Positions 41,316-49,329 of a DNA stretch of 64,000 bases are shown piece by piece; position 1 is the first letter of the stretch, and each line of letters starts with the position of its first letter. This DNA comes from Agrococcus sediminis (GTDB lineage: Bacteria; Actinomycetota; Actinomycetes; Actinomycetales; Microbacteriaceae). The translations under genes and the position numbers were made by a program. The notes beneath the pieces were generated by a model. It was not told the origin of the DNA. It was given only the letters and a program-made list of their open reading frames with translations, and ran no database searches. The stretch lies in assembly GCF_007923295.1 (NCBI RefSeq), contig NZ_VOIR01000011.1, positions 558,001 to 622,000 on the forward strand, read 5' to 3'.

Positions 41316-41419
41316 CCGTCTCAACCACCCGGCGAGAACCTCAGCAGTAGAAGCGACACGCCGAAGCAAACAGAAATGATCCCGAAAACATCGGTGAAAC
41401 GACCATTCTCGATACGCTG

Positions 41420-41469
41420 CCCGTTAGTAATACAGCAAGACGTAAAGGAAGAACAATCTTCCGCCTAAC
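41420..41469 (+). promoter_or_regulatory. promoter and 5' hairpin leader, cassette 4
   Basis: CCCGTTAGTAATACAGCAAGAC, then the stem-loop GGAAGA-ACAA-TCTTCC, then AACAGGAGAAAGC RBS. Confidence 0.65.
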
Positions 41470-41481
41470 AGGAGAAAGCAA

Positions 41482-41982
41482 ATGTCCAAGCTCACCGCAA
41501 CCCGCAACGAACTGCTCGCAGAGATGCCATCCGCATCCTTCGCTACCGAAGACCTCTTCGACATGCTGACACGCGACAACGAAGAAGAGAACGCCGCTCG
41601 AGTGTTCGCAGCAGCCAAGACACAAACTGCAGAGCGTGTTCTCGCCCGCATCCAAGGAGCACACAACGCAGACTTCGGAGCAGTCCTCGACCGCAACGAC
41701 GACATCTGCCTCTACTACCGCGACGAAGCCATCGAAGAGGTCCTCAACGACAGCATCATCAACCTGTCGCTCGAAGAGCAGGTGGATGCGCTCCGCCTCA
41801 TCGAAGACGACTACGCCGGTGAGCACATCAGCGGACTCGTGTTCCCACGGCTCGAGGTCGCTGTGGAGACCGAAGGTGTCCGCGTCTACACCGATCCCGT
41901 CGATGAGTTCGTACTACGTGCCATCGCAGGAGACCTCGCCAACACGCTCGCCGTCGAGCTCGTGGCAGAGCTCGCAGCCTAA
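41482..41982 (+). CDS. acidic hypothetical protein
   Basis: 166 aa, RBS AACAGGAGAAAGCAA. Strongly acidic, mostly helical (NELLAEMPSASFATEDLFDM, ARIQGAHNADFGAVLDRNDD). Acidic DNA-mimic proteins such as anti-restriction proteins have this charge profile, but no motif supports that. Last of the four small plus-strand cassettes. Confidence 0.68.
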   Translation: MSKLTATRNELLAEMPSASFATEDLFDMLTRDNEEENAARVFAAAKTQTAERVLARIQGAHNADFGAVLDRNDDICLYYRDEAIEEVLNDSIINLSLEEQVDALRLIEDDYAGEHISGLVFPRLEVAVETEGVRVYTDPVDEFVLRAIAGDLANTLAVELVAELAA

Positions 41983-42047
41983 CCCCAACCCGACACGACA
42001 CGAAGGAGCCGCCTATCGACAACTGACCCCAACGCACATACCGGCAC

Positions 42048-42079
42048 AGCCCCGCACCAACCCCCTACGGTGCGGGGCT
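42048..42079. terminator. hairpin terminator
   Basis: Stem AGCCCCGCACC / GGTGCGGGGCT. Confidence 0.88.
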
Positions 42080-42113
42080 TCGTCGTGTGTACACATGGAG
42101 ACGGTCCCCTCGA

Positions 42114-42136
42114 TGTCCTCACTGCCGTATGAAAGT
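42114..42136 (+). repeat. CPxCRMKV repeat, copy B
   Basis: TGTCCTCACTGCCGTATGAA then AGT; frame reads CPHCRMKV. Confidence 0.78.
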
Positions 42137-42315
42137 CATCAGGGAGCGATGGCAGCACACAGAAGAACCGCGCCTCAACCACCTATGAGGCGGAGTTCAG
42201 ACACCCATCACAGGGAGCGACAGTGCCATCAACGGTGATCGCAGACCGGGATCATCTCGGACTGCTCCGTTCGAGCTACCAACGTGAGCTATGCACGCTC
42301 TCATGCGCCTTCGCG

Positions 42316-42921
42316 CTACTGCGACAACTCGCTCTCGGGCGTACGCCCAATGACGAAGGCGACAGCCTCTTCGGCGGTGGAGCCACTCCACTGCGTGTCT
42401 TGCGCGACCGTGAGCGCAGTCGAGGCCGGCACGACCTCTTCCCGCCACTGCCACTCCATCGCATCCCTGTCGTGCTCGAAACGAGTGACCCGCATCAGGC
42501 GGTCACCGTCCGCGTCCTCCAACCAACCTGTCGCTGTGCGCTCACGGCGGAGCGCGCCATCAAGCCACACCGCCTCCCACCACTGCTGAACGTTCGGGTC
42601 CAAGAACTCCGCGACCACAGCGGTGAACTGCGGCAGCGTCAGCCCTATCGCCTCAATGAGTTCAGCGACAGCCGAGGAGTCGGACTCAAACCGCAGCCCG
42701 ACGATGCTGTGCTGCTCGTCATCCTCGCCAATCTCGACCGCTGTGTCGTAGATCGCAGGAACCTCATCGAGCATGTGACCGGCGGTGGAGAGCATGTCCA
42801 CGAAGATCGTCTGCCACGACTCTGCTGCCCCGTCCATGGGCGCGTCCATGATCCGCTGCTCGAGGTCGGTCATCACAGCAGTCTCGCCTCGCAGTGCCAA
42901 ACGGAATCGAACTCGCGCCAT
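42316..42921 (-). CDS. hypothetical protein
   Basis: 201 aa from ATG at 42921 (RBS GAGGAGG); the frame extends 40 codons upstream through repeat copy C, which is not taken as coding. Alpha/beta with FEHDRDAMEWQWREEVVPAS near residue 160. Shows weak resemblance in length and Trp/Glu pattern to the next gene upstream, so the pair may be diverged duplicates. Function unknown. Confidence 0.65.
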   Translation of the reverse strand: MARVRFRLALRGETAVMTDLEQRIMDAPMDGAAESWQTIFVDMLSTAGHMLDEVPAIYDTAVEIGEDDEQHSIVGLRFESDSSAVAELIEAIGLTLPQFTAVVAEFLDPNVQQWWEAVWLDGALRRERTATGWLEDADGDRLMRVTRFEHDRDAMEWQWREEVVPASTALTVAQDTQWSGSTAEEAVAFVIGRTPESELSQ

Positions 42922-42978
42922 CATGTCCTCCTCGACACACACCTCGGGCAAGCATCGCAGACCGAGGTCATCAGCGAG

Positions 42979-43001
42979 CGTCCCTGCTGCCGTATGAAAG
43001 T
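42979..43001 (+). repeat. CPxCRMKV repeat, copy C
   Basis: CGTCCCTGCTGCCGTATGAA then AGT; frame reads RPCCRMKV. Confidence 0.7.
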
Positions 43002-43462
43002 CACGACTGCGGTATGTAAGAACCGGGTCGCCACTCATACGAGCTCACGCCTTTCGATTCGCCGTAAACCCATCGCCACTCGTACGCGACAGCCGCCTCC
43101 GGCTCGACGCAGTGCACGAACACCGCACGGAGGTCCGGCACCTGCTCCGCCACATAGTTCAGCAACAGATTGACTGCCTCCGACCCCTCGAACTTCAGTC
43201 GAAGACGGAAGCCATCGTCCGGGTAGTACTCGCCGTACATCTCGATCAGGGGATCAGTGGCGCGTAGGGGTTCGAGCTGATCGGTGTAGCGACCGTTCTC
43301 GCCCTCGCCCCACGGACGCTCCTGCTCCGCGAGCAGGCTCGTGAAGAACGTGAGCCACCCTTCGGGAGCATCAGTTCCCACAGCGTCCTCAGCGCGACGG
43401 CGGAGGCTCATAATCAGTGGCTTCTCAGCACGAATCCACACCTCGAACTGCAGCATCTCCAC
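43001..43462 (-). CDS. hypothetical protein
   Basis: 153 aa, GTG start at 43462 with an ATG two codons inside as alternative. MLQFEVWIRAEKPLIMSLRR and AYEWRWVYGESKGVSSYEWR are notable. Likely a diverged relative of the 42.3-kb protein. Its stop abuts repeat copy C. No family recognised. Confidence 0.62.
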   Translation of the reverse strand: MEMLQFEVWIRAEKPLIMSLRRRAEDAVGTDAPEGWLTFFTSLLAEQERPWGEGENGRYTDQLEPLRATDPLIEMYGEYYPDDGFRLRLKFEGSEAVNLLLNYVAEQVPDLRAVFVHCVEPEAAVAYEWRWVYGESKGVSSYEWRPGSYIPQS

Positions 43463-43626
43463 TCACTGTCTCCCTCTTGCGCCTACCTCTGCGCAAGTGA
43501 ATCAGATGTGCGCTCGCTTCTGTCCTCTCGCCACCCGAGCGGCAGGGGGCAGGCAGCGCGAAGCGGCTCGTAGGGGTCGGTGACAGCCCGAAGGTGTCAC
43601 ACGGAAGGTGAGTGGCGTTCAGCGCC

Positions 43627-43640
43627 TACTGTTGGGACCG
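43627..43640 (+). promoter_or_regulatory. leaderless promoter of the restriction-modification gene
   Basis: TACTGT followed by exactly 7 nt and GTG at 43640, the same geometry as at 29089. Confidence 0.6.
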
Positions 43641-46420
43641 TGAAGGCTGTGAGTGCGGAGATGCGACAGGCTGCGACCGAGTTCGCAAGCAAGTGGGCAG
43701 GACAGTCAGGAGAGAAGCAGCTCGCACAGTCCTATTGGACCGACTTCTTCCACCACATCATCGGCGTCCCCGACCTGCTCGCAGCAGGAGTGGACTTCGA
43801 GAAGCCCGTTCGCACCGAGACCGGCTCCACCGGCTTCATCGACGTGCTTTGGGGCGGAGTCGTGCTCATCGAGCACAAGAGCGCAGGCAAGTCGCTCGAC
43901 GTTGCCGAGGCTCAGGCTCGCGGCTACCTCAAGGTGCTTCCCGCCCCGCTTCGAGCACCGTTCATCGTCGTGTCCAACTTCGCCACCATCCGCATCGTGG
44001 ATGTCGCACTGAACACGTCCATCGAGTTCCCCCTCTCCGAACTGCCGAACAACCTCGACCGTGTGGTCGCCGTGTTCGGGGACTACTCCGCACGAGCCAC
44101 AAGGCTTGAGATCACGGCAGACCGCAAAGCAGGCGAGAAGATGGCTCGCCTCTACCAAGCGTTCGAGGAGGCCGGCTACTCGGGGCATGAGGTGTCGGTG
44201 TTCCTCGTGCGGCTGCTGTTCCTTCTCTTCGGTGATGACACGAGCATGTGGCGCAAGCCGAAGGCGTTCGAGGACTTGGTCATGGCTCAGCCCGCTGACG
44301 GGTCCACGCTCGGCGCGATGGTGGCAGGTCTCTTCCAACACCTGAACGACCCGAACCCGCCGAAGAACACGCCCGCCGCGTACCTACCCTTCCCATACGT
44401 GAACGGTGGACTGTTCGCTGAGAACATCAGGCTGTTCCACTTCACGGACGCGATGCGAGACGCCTTGGTGGATGCGTGCTCGTACGATTGGTCCTCCATC
44501 TCGCCCGCCATCTTCGGCGCCATGTTCCAAACGGTGAAGTCCAAGGAAGAGCGGCGCAAGCTCGGGGAGCACTACACGTCCGAAGCGAACATTCTGAAGG
44601 TGATCCGTCCCCTCTTCTTGGACGACTTCACCGAGCGAGCGATGAAGGCATGGGATAAGCCCGCCGACCTGCGCAAGCTGCGCACCGAGTTGGGAAAGAA
44701 GCGGTTCCTCGACCCCGCCTGCGGCTCAGGCAACTTCCTCCTTGTCGCCTACCGGCACCTGCGTGAGTTGGAACTCAAGATCATCGTTCGAGTGCAGGAG
44801 CTCACCGGGAAGACCGAAGCGGTTGCGCTCGACGGGACCGCGGAGGCAGCGGTGCTCGTCTCCTTGGAGCAGTTCCACGGCTTCGAGTACGAAGAGTGGT
44901 CATCACAGATCGCCACCGTCGCCATGTTCCTCGCTGACCGTCAAGCCAACCTTGCGATGGAAGAGATTCTCGGAACTTCCCCGGACAGGTTCCCGCTGAA
45001 GGAGTCCGCCCACATCCACAACCTCAACGCCCTCCGCACCGATTGGTCCGCGTTGGTGCCGATGGACGACGACACCTACATCTTCGGGAACCCACCGTTC
45101 TACGGCTTCACATGGCTGTCAGATGAGCAGCGAGCGGATCAAGCACTCGTATGGAACAAGGTCCGCTCCTACGGCGACCTCGACTACGTGGCGTCATGGT
45201 TTCTGCTTGCCGCGAAGAACCTCCAAGGCACACGAGGACGAGCAGCGTTCGTCACCACCTCCTCCCTCACGCAGGGGCAGCAGCCGCCGATTCTGTGGGG
45301 TCAGCTGTACCCGATGGGGTTCGGCATCGACTTCGCACACCGGAGCTTCCTGTGGGCGAACGCCGGAGGAGACGAGGCTTCGGTCTACGTCGCCATCGTC
45401 GGCTTCTCCGCAAACCCCAAGCCTGCACGCCGGCCCCTGTGGTCGTACGAGACGGCTCGAGGCAACCCCACGCTCGTCATGGTGCCTCGCATCAACGCCT
45501 ACCTGTTGGACGCAGTTGAGCGGCTCATCACATCTCGATCCAAGCCGCTCGCCCCTTCCACGCAGACGCTCGACTACGGCTCGAAGCCGACTGACGGTGG
45601 ACTGCTGTCGAACCTGATGCCCGACGAAGCGGCACAGATCAGGGCTACTGACCCCATCGCCGCGAAGTACCTACGTCGGGTGGTGGGAGCCAAGGAGTTC
45701 ATCTATGACATCGAACGGTGGGGCTTGTGGCTGCTCGATGCCTCTCCGGCAGACATCAAGAACTCACCCACGCTGCACTCTCGAGTGTCAGAGGTGAAGA
45801 AGCTCCGGCTCGCATCTACCAAACTTAAGACGCAGCAAGACGCGGATCGCGCATCCGAGTGGCAGGAGATTCGGCAACACGATGGCAACTACATCGCTGT
45901 GCCGCTGACGACCTCCGCGAACCGCCGCTACATCCCGATGGGATACCTGCCGCCCGAGGTGATCGCTAACAACAAGGTGTCCGTCGTGCGAGACGGCAGC
46001 CTCCTCACCTTCGGTGTGCTCTCATCACGCTTGTTCGTCGTGTGGACGCACGGCTTCTCCGGGCGACTGAAGAACGACCCCAACATCAGTGGCGGCATCA
46101 CCTACAACAACTTCCCGTTCCCCACGGACGGACACGAAAAGATCGCCACAGCGGCACAGGCTGTCTTGGATGCACGCGCCGCATACCCCGACAGCAACCT
46201 CGCCGCCCTCTACGACGACATCTCCATGCCTCCGAGCCTGCGGAAGGCTCACGCTGCTCTCGACAAGGCAGTGCTCAACGCCTACGGGATGAAGAGCAAC
46301 GTCTCCGAGGTCGGCATGTTGGAAACCCTGTTCTCCTTGTACGTAGAGGCAATCGACGGGCTACTCGCTGCACCCGCGAAGAAGAGCCGAACGAAGAAGC
46401 TGATGAACGTAGGGTCTTGA
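43640..46420 (+). CDS. type IIG/IIL (MmeI-like) restriction-modification enzyme
   Basis: 926 aa from GTG at 43640, chosen because a -10-like TACTGT lies 7 nt upstream; a GTG 20 codons earlier is an alternative. Domains: N-terminal nuclease with GFIDVLWGGVVLIEHKSAGK (PD-ExK, ~70-90), helical spacer, gamma-type N6-adenine methyltransferase with FLDPACGSGNFLL (SAM, ~365) and NPPFYGF (catalytic NPPF, ~480), then a target-recognition region. One polypeptide cuts and methylates. No specificity subunit is needed. It lacks the element's promoter box and looks like defence cargo. Confidence 0.92.
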   Translation: MKAVSAEMRQAATEFASKWAGQSGEKQLAQSYWTDFFHHIIGVPDLLAAGVDFEKPVRTETGSTGFIDVLWGGVVLIEHKSAGKSLDVAEAQARGYLKVLPAPLRAPFIVVSNFATIRIVDVALNTSIEFPLSELPNNLDRVVAVFGDYSARATRLEITADRKAGEKMARLYQAFEEAGYSGHEVSVFLVRLLFLLFGDDTSMWRKPKAFEDLVMAQPADGSTLGAMVAGLFQHLNDPNPPKNTPAAYLPFPYVNGGLFAENIRLFHFTDAMRDALVDACSYDWSSISPAIFGAMFQTVKSKEERRKLGEHYTSEANILKVIRPLFLDDFTERAMKAWDKPADLRKLRTELGKKRFLDPACGSGNFLLVAYRHLRELELKIIVRVQELTGKTEAVALDGTAEAAVLVSLEQFHGFEYEEWSSQIATVAMFLADRQANLAMEEILGTSPDRFPLKESAHIHNLNALRTDWSALVPMDDDTYIFGNPPFYGFTWLSDEQRADQALVWNKVRSYGDLDYVASWFLLAAKNLQGTRGRAAFVTTSSLTQGQQPPILWGQLYPMGFGIDFAHRSFLWANAGGDEASVYVAIVGFSANPKPARRPLWSYETARGNPTLVMVPRINAYLLDAVERLITSRSKPLAPSTQTLDYGSKPTDGGLLSNLMPDEAAQIRATDPIAAKYLRRVVGAKEFIYDIERWGLWLLDASPADIKNSPTLHSRVSEVKKLRLASTKLKTQQDADRASEWQEIRQHDGNYIAVPLTTSANRRYIPMGYLPPEVIANNKVSVVRDGSLLTFGVLSSRLFVVWTHGFSGRLKNDPNISGGITYNNFPFPTDGHEKIATAAQAVLDARAAYPDSNLAALYDDISMPPSLRKAHAALDKAVLNAYGMKSNVSEVGMLETLFSLYVEAIDGLLAAPAKKSRTKKLMNVGS

Positions 46421-46466
46421 CGCCATAGACGACGGACCCCTCGAGAATCCGGTGCCCAAGACCACA

Positions 46467-46498
46467 AGAAGCCCTCCCTGTTGATGGGGAGGGCTTCT
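46467..46498. terminator. hairpin terminator
   Basis: Stem AGAAGCCCTCC / GGAGGGCTTCT. Confidence 0.85.
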
Positions 46499-46518
46499 CA
46501 GTCGTGGAGCGAGCGGTG

Positions 46519-46935
46519 TTACTGCGAGCCGTTCAGCATCCACATCTCGTCCACCTTCGCCGGGTCAGCACCGAGGTCGATGAGCATGGCACGCATCCCA
46601 CGCATCGTCACGTTCGTCTGCATTTTCAGCCAACACAGCTGACAGAACTCGTCATGCTCCGACCGCCCATCCCAAAACCGCTTCGGCAGATAGACCGCCT
46701 GCTCACAACGCAGACAAGAACCAACTGTCATCTCATCAAGAGCGAACGCCTCCACACCACCCGCAGGGGTCACACGCTCCACCACCTGAGGCCAACCCTC
46801 GTACCAATCACCGAACTGCTGCGGCTTCAGGTGCAGCCACAACGCAGGGATGTTCGGACCGTCCCTCCACGCCTCAATACCGCCACTCATGAACTGCGAC
46901 GCGTCGTAGCTGACCGCCCTCTTCTCCTCGCTCAT
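46519..46935 (-). CDS. zinc-ribbon hypothetical protein
   Basis: 138 aa from ATG at 46935 (strong RBS AAGGAGGACGAC). CLRCEQAVYL and CQLCWLK (residues ~78 and ~100) form a four-Cys zinc ribbon. The N-terminal half (WLHLKPQQFGDWYEGWPQVV) is Trp-rich. No family recognised. CCGTTAG-type box just upstream near 46975. Confidence 0.72.
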   Translation of the reverse strand: MSEEKRAVSYDASQFMSGGIEAWRDGPNIPALWLHLKPQQFGDWYEGWPQVVERVTPAGGVEAFALDEMTVGSCLRCEQAVYLPKRFWDGRSEHDEFCQLCWLKMQTNVTMRGMRAMLIDLGADPAKVDEMWMLNGSQ

Positions 46936-47040
46936 GTCGTCCTCCTTCAGGCTCTCGCCTCTCGATGTCATACCTAATGACTAACGGCGGCGGACACCGG
47001 ATGCGTCAGAACCGCAAGTCCACGGCAACAGCGTCAGAGA

Positions 47041-47063
47041 TGTCCTCACTGCCGTATGAAAGT
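47041..47063 (+). repeat. CPxCRMKV repeat, copy D
   Basis: TGTCCTCACTGCCGTATGAA then AGT, identical to copy B. Confidence 0.78.
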
Positions 47064-47077
47064 CACGACGGGGCAAC

Positions 47078-47117
47078 AGGAAGCCCTGCACCGAGAGAAC
47101 GTGGTGCGGGGCTTCCT
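47078..47117. terminator. hairpin terminator
   Basis: Stem AGGAAGCCCTGCACC / GGTGCGGGGCTTCCT with one G-T pair. Confidence 0.88.
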
Positions 47118-47137
47118 GTCAGGAGGTGCGAAGGAAC

Positions 47138-47851
47138 TTAGGCGGCGGACGTAGCCGACCCTTCATCAGGAGTCCTCTGCAAGCGTTCTCGTGCCGCCTT
47201 GCGAATCTCGCCCACCTCATTCACATCCGCCTCAACCTCAGCAAGGCTCACGTACGACGTGTCACGGTGAAGGACTGCGAAGTAGCGCACAGCCAACGAC
47301 TCATCCTTCGTGAGCTCGGCAAGAACTTCGGAAGGGGTGGAATCGTTGGACGCAACTCCCTGCCGAACAAACTCGTCCTTGTGCTTGGCGAGCCGCGCAA
47401 GATGCGCCACAGGGGTGTGCTCGTCTGCTGCGATCTCGCTTGGCGACACGTCAGCGTCCCCGCGTAGCAACGCCTCCTGCAGATCGGCGGAGTAACGGGC
47501 ATCGCGGATGTCGGCAAAGCGAGCGCCGATCTGCTGCGTGATGTTTAGCGGAGGCAGCACTGCTTCGAGAAGCTCGCCATGCTCCACGATGGCGACAGAC
47601 CCATTCGCTGTGCCGTACCGCCGCGCGAGAGCGTCGTAGTCCTCAGCCGAGAACATCCGAAGACATGAACGCTCGGCACCCTCGTCTTCATCCTCTTCAT
47701 CGGGCAGCCCGTCAATGTAGTCAGCCATCACCCGACCCACAACCTGAGCGGTCAGCTGATCCACGATCAAACCCGAACCATCCGCCGCCTCAAGGTTCAT
47801 GTGAGTGTCCTCATCCAACAGATCCTTGTACGTTTTCTTCTTCACATCCAT
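47138..47851 (-). CDS. LRV/HEAT-like repeat protein
   Basis: 237 aa, RBS GAAGGAGCGGCT. An acidic N-terminal half (DYIDGLPDEEDEDEGAERSC) precedes repeats IAADEHTPVAHLARLAKHKD, GVASNDSTPSEVLAELTKDE and AVLHRDTSYVSLAEVEADV. Box CCGATAGTCAC at ~47904. It borders the putative origin region. Confidence 0.83.
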   Translation of the reverse strand: MDVKKKTYKDLLDEDTHMNLEAADGSGLIVDQLTAQVVGRVMADYIDGLPDEEDEDEGAERSCLRMFSAEDYDALARRYGTANGSVAIVEHGELLEAVLPPLNITQQIGARFADIRDARYSADLQEALLRGDADVSPSEIAADEHTPVAHLARLAKHKDEFVRQGVASNDSTPSEVLAELTKDESLAVRYFAVLHRDTSYVSLAEVEADVNEVGEIRKAARERLQRTPDEGSATSAA

Positions 47852-48262
47852 AGCCGCTCCTTCACGCTCGCGGAGTACCTCTCCATCTTTCGCGTCACAT
47901 AGTGACTATCGGTCGTAGCGGGAAAAGCCCGTCGAACAGCGATCACGGTCTCCCGTCGTACGGCAGTCGCGCGCAGAATCATCACAAGCGTCCTCACTGC
48001 CGTATGAAAGCCACCTGCCGACAGGATGCGACACCAACAGAAGAACCCCATCCACCGCAGCAGACAGGGTACAAGAAGCCACCACAAGGGCAGCGAACAT
48101 CGCTCACACAGGAAGCAACGCACCCACCCACATAAGAGCACACATAGGGGGATAAGAGAGCGCAACGTCCACCTGTCCTCCCGTCCTCCGTCCTCACAGC
48201 ACACACAGTCCACACCGTGACCAACACACGCAGCATCCACCCGTCGTCACACCCACACACAC
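47852..48262. other. left part of gene-poor origin-like region
   Basis: About 400 bp without a credible gene. Contains the promoter of the LRV gene, repeat copy E (47989-48011) and an A/C-rich, ACACAC-rich plus strand (48100-48260) that would be easy to unwind compared with its surroundings. Confidence 0.5.
47989..48011 (+). repeat. CPxCRMKV repeat, copy E
   Basis: CGTCCTCACTGCCGTATGAA then AGC; reads RPHCRMKA. Confidence 0.7.
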
Positions 48263-48519
48263 AAAACGGGAAAAGAGCGATCGAGGAGGAACACACGGTC
48301 ACACACGAAAACGGGGAAACCACCACAACCCACACATCACACAACGGGAGCGAGCAGACAGCACCGCAGGAGGGAACACCGCACACACACGGAAACGGGA
48401 AAACGTAGAGAGGAGGAAGGAGGGGGAAGGGGAGGAAGGAAACGGGAAAACGATGGGACCCCGAAACGGCAGAGGCAGGAACGAGGATCAAAACGGGAAA
48501 ACGGTCAAAACGGGAAAAG
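48263..48519 (+). repeat. cluster of six AAAACGGGAAAA-type iterons
   Basis: Direct copies at about 48263-48274, 48308-48319 (AAAACGGGGAAA), 48392-48403, 48440-48451, 48490-48501 and 48507-48518, all in one orientation; the last two are 17 bp apart. The same word sits in many cassette promoters. Such clustering is typical of replication-origin iterons or a regulator-binding array. Confidence 0.75.
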
Positions 48520-48524
48520 TCCTC

Positions 48525-48659
48525 CATCAGAGGGGCACTACGAAACCAACCGCGTAACCACCCGACTTCACCGCTGCTCTGTGTTGCGCCTGCGGCAGAG
48601 CAGCGGTGAAGTCATTGGGGTGGTTTGAGCAGGTTGGTTGGAGGAGTGCCCCTCTGATG
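48525..48659. other. 135-nt near-perfect hairpin, candidate origin or structured RNA
   Basis: Nested complementary arms: 48525-48539 with 48645-48659 (15 bp), 48544-48551 with 48632-48639 (8 bp), 48556-48563 with 48618-48625 (8 bp) and 48564-48581 with 48596-48613 (18 bp); terminal loop 48582-48595. Immediately follows the iteron pair. Rolling-circle double- or single-strand origins often have such structure; a stable non-coding RNA is the alternative. Confidence 0.8.
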
Positions 48660-48701
48660 TTCAGGGAGATGGAGTGACCGCAGGGAGCGGAACTCCCTGA
48701 A
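48660..48701. other. second hairpin next to the large one
   Basis: Stem TTCAGGGAG / CTCCCTGAA with a 24-nt loop, directly after the 135-nt hairpin and 15 nt before an RBS. Confidence 0.6.
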
Positions 48702-48716
48702 CACTTCAGGAGGACG

Positions 48717-49181
48717 ATGGTGCGGATGCGAGGAGCTCCATCGAGCCTGCCTGCAACCGCAACGGGCATCACCCCGAACATGAGGGACGGATATAACCAC
48801 GTGGCGGTGGACGCTGTGGCGCGCGGCAGGGTAGAGAGGAAGAGGGAGAGGAAGCAGGAGCGAGGGGTGCCTTCGAGGGAGCGAAGGAAGGCAGTCACAT
48901 CCAATAAATCAAGAAGAAGGAGCAGAGGCTCGCGGTGTCAGGAAGAGAGGCGAGGAGGTCTCCACTGTCAGGAGGACAGGCTCACTACCGCTACTCCACG
49001 GGTTCATCATCCTTGTGCTCTTTGCTTCGCATACAGAGCGATGTCATCCCCTTCGGGTTCTCCATTCACTCTTATATCAGGGTGTGGAGAGGGGAGAGGG
49101 GGTGGGAGTATAACCGTATACCTAAACAAATGCTCGCGCGCGGTTTCTGAGGGACTCCGTGGCATGCTTATGCGGGCGTGA
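48717..49181 (+). CDS. uncertain small basic protein
   Basis: 154-aa frame with excellent RBS (CAGGAGGACG then ATG). The first ~75 residues are plausible and very basic (RVERKRERKQERGVPSRERR); the rest looks non-coding, so the frame may be shifted or the gene decayed. It directly follows the origin-like hairpins. Treat as tentative. Confidence 0.3.
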   Translation: MVRMRGAPSSLPATATGITPNMRDGYNHVAVDAVARGRVERKRERKQERGVPSRERRKAVTSNKSRRRSRGSRCQEERRGGLHCQEDRLTTATPRVHHPCALCFAYRAMSSPSGSPFTLISGCGEGRGGGSITVYLNKCSRAVSEGLRGMLMRA

Positions 49182-49275
49182 GAGCGGCTGTGCGGCGCTC
49201 TGAGCCGTTTTACCGTTCTCCGTGGGTGTCGGATATGGGTGGAGCCTTTTTAGGGGCTTAGAACGCGCGCGGACA

Positions 49276-49317
49276 GCAGAAGCCCCGCACTGGGTGGTGA
49301 CAGTACGGGGCTTCCTC
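49276..49317. terminator. hairpin terminator
   Basis: Stem AGAAGCCCCGCACT / AGTACGGGGCTTCT with one mismatch. Confidence 0.85.
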
Positions 49318-49329
49318 GGTGTGTTCCCG

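Noticed and set aside
42223-43173. 316-aa plus-strand frame across 42.2-43.2 kb
   Set aside because: It is antisense to two better-supported minus-strand genes, has no RBS and Arg/His/Leu-rich low-quality composition.
47989-48520. CRISPR array from regularly repeated AAAACGGGAAAA words
   Set aside because: Repeats are only ~12 bp, spacing is irregular and no cas gene is in the window.
48527-48904. 125-aa minus-strand frame over the large hairpin
   Set aside because: It reads through the inverted repeat, has no RBS and no protein-like pattern; the hairpin explains the open frame.
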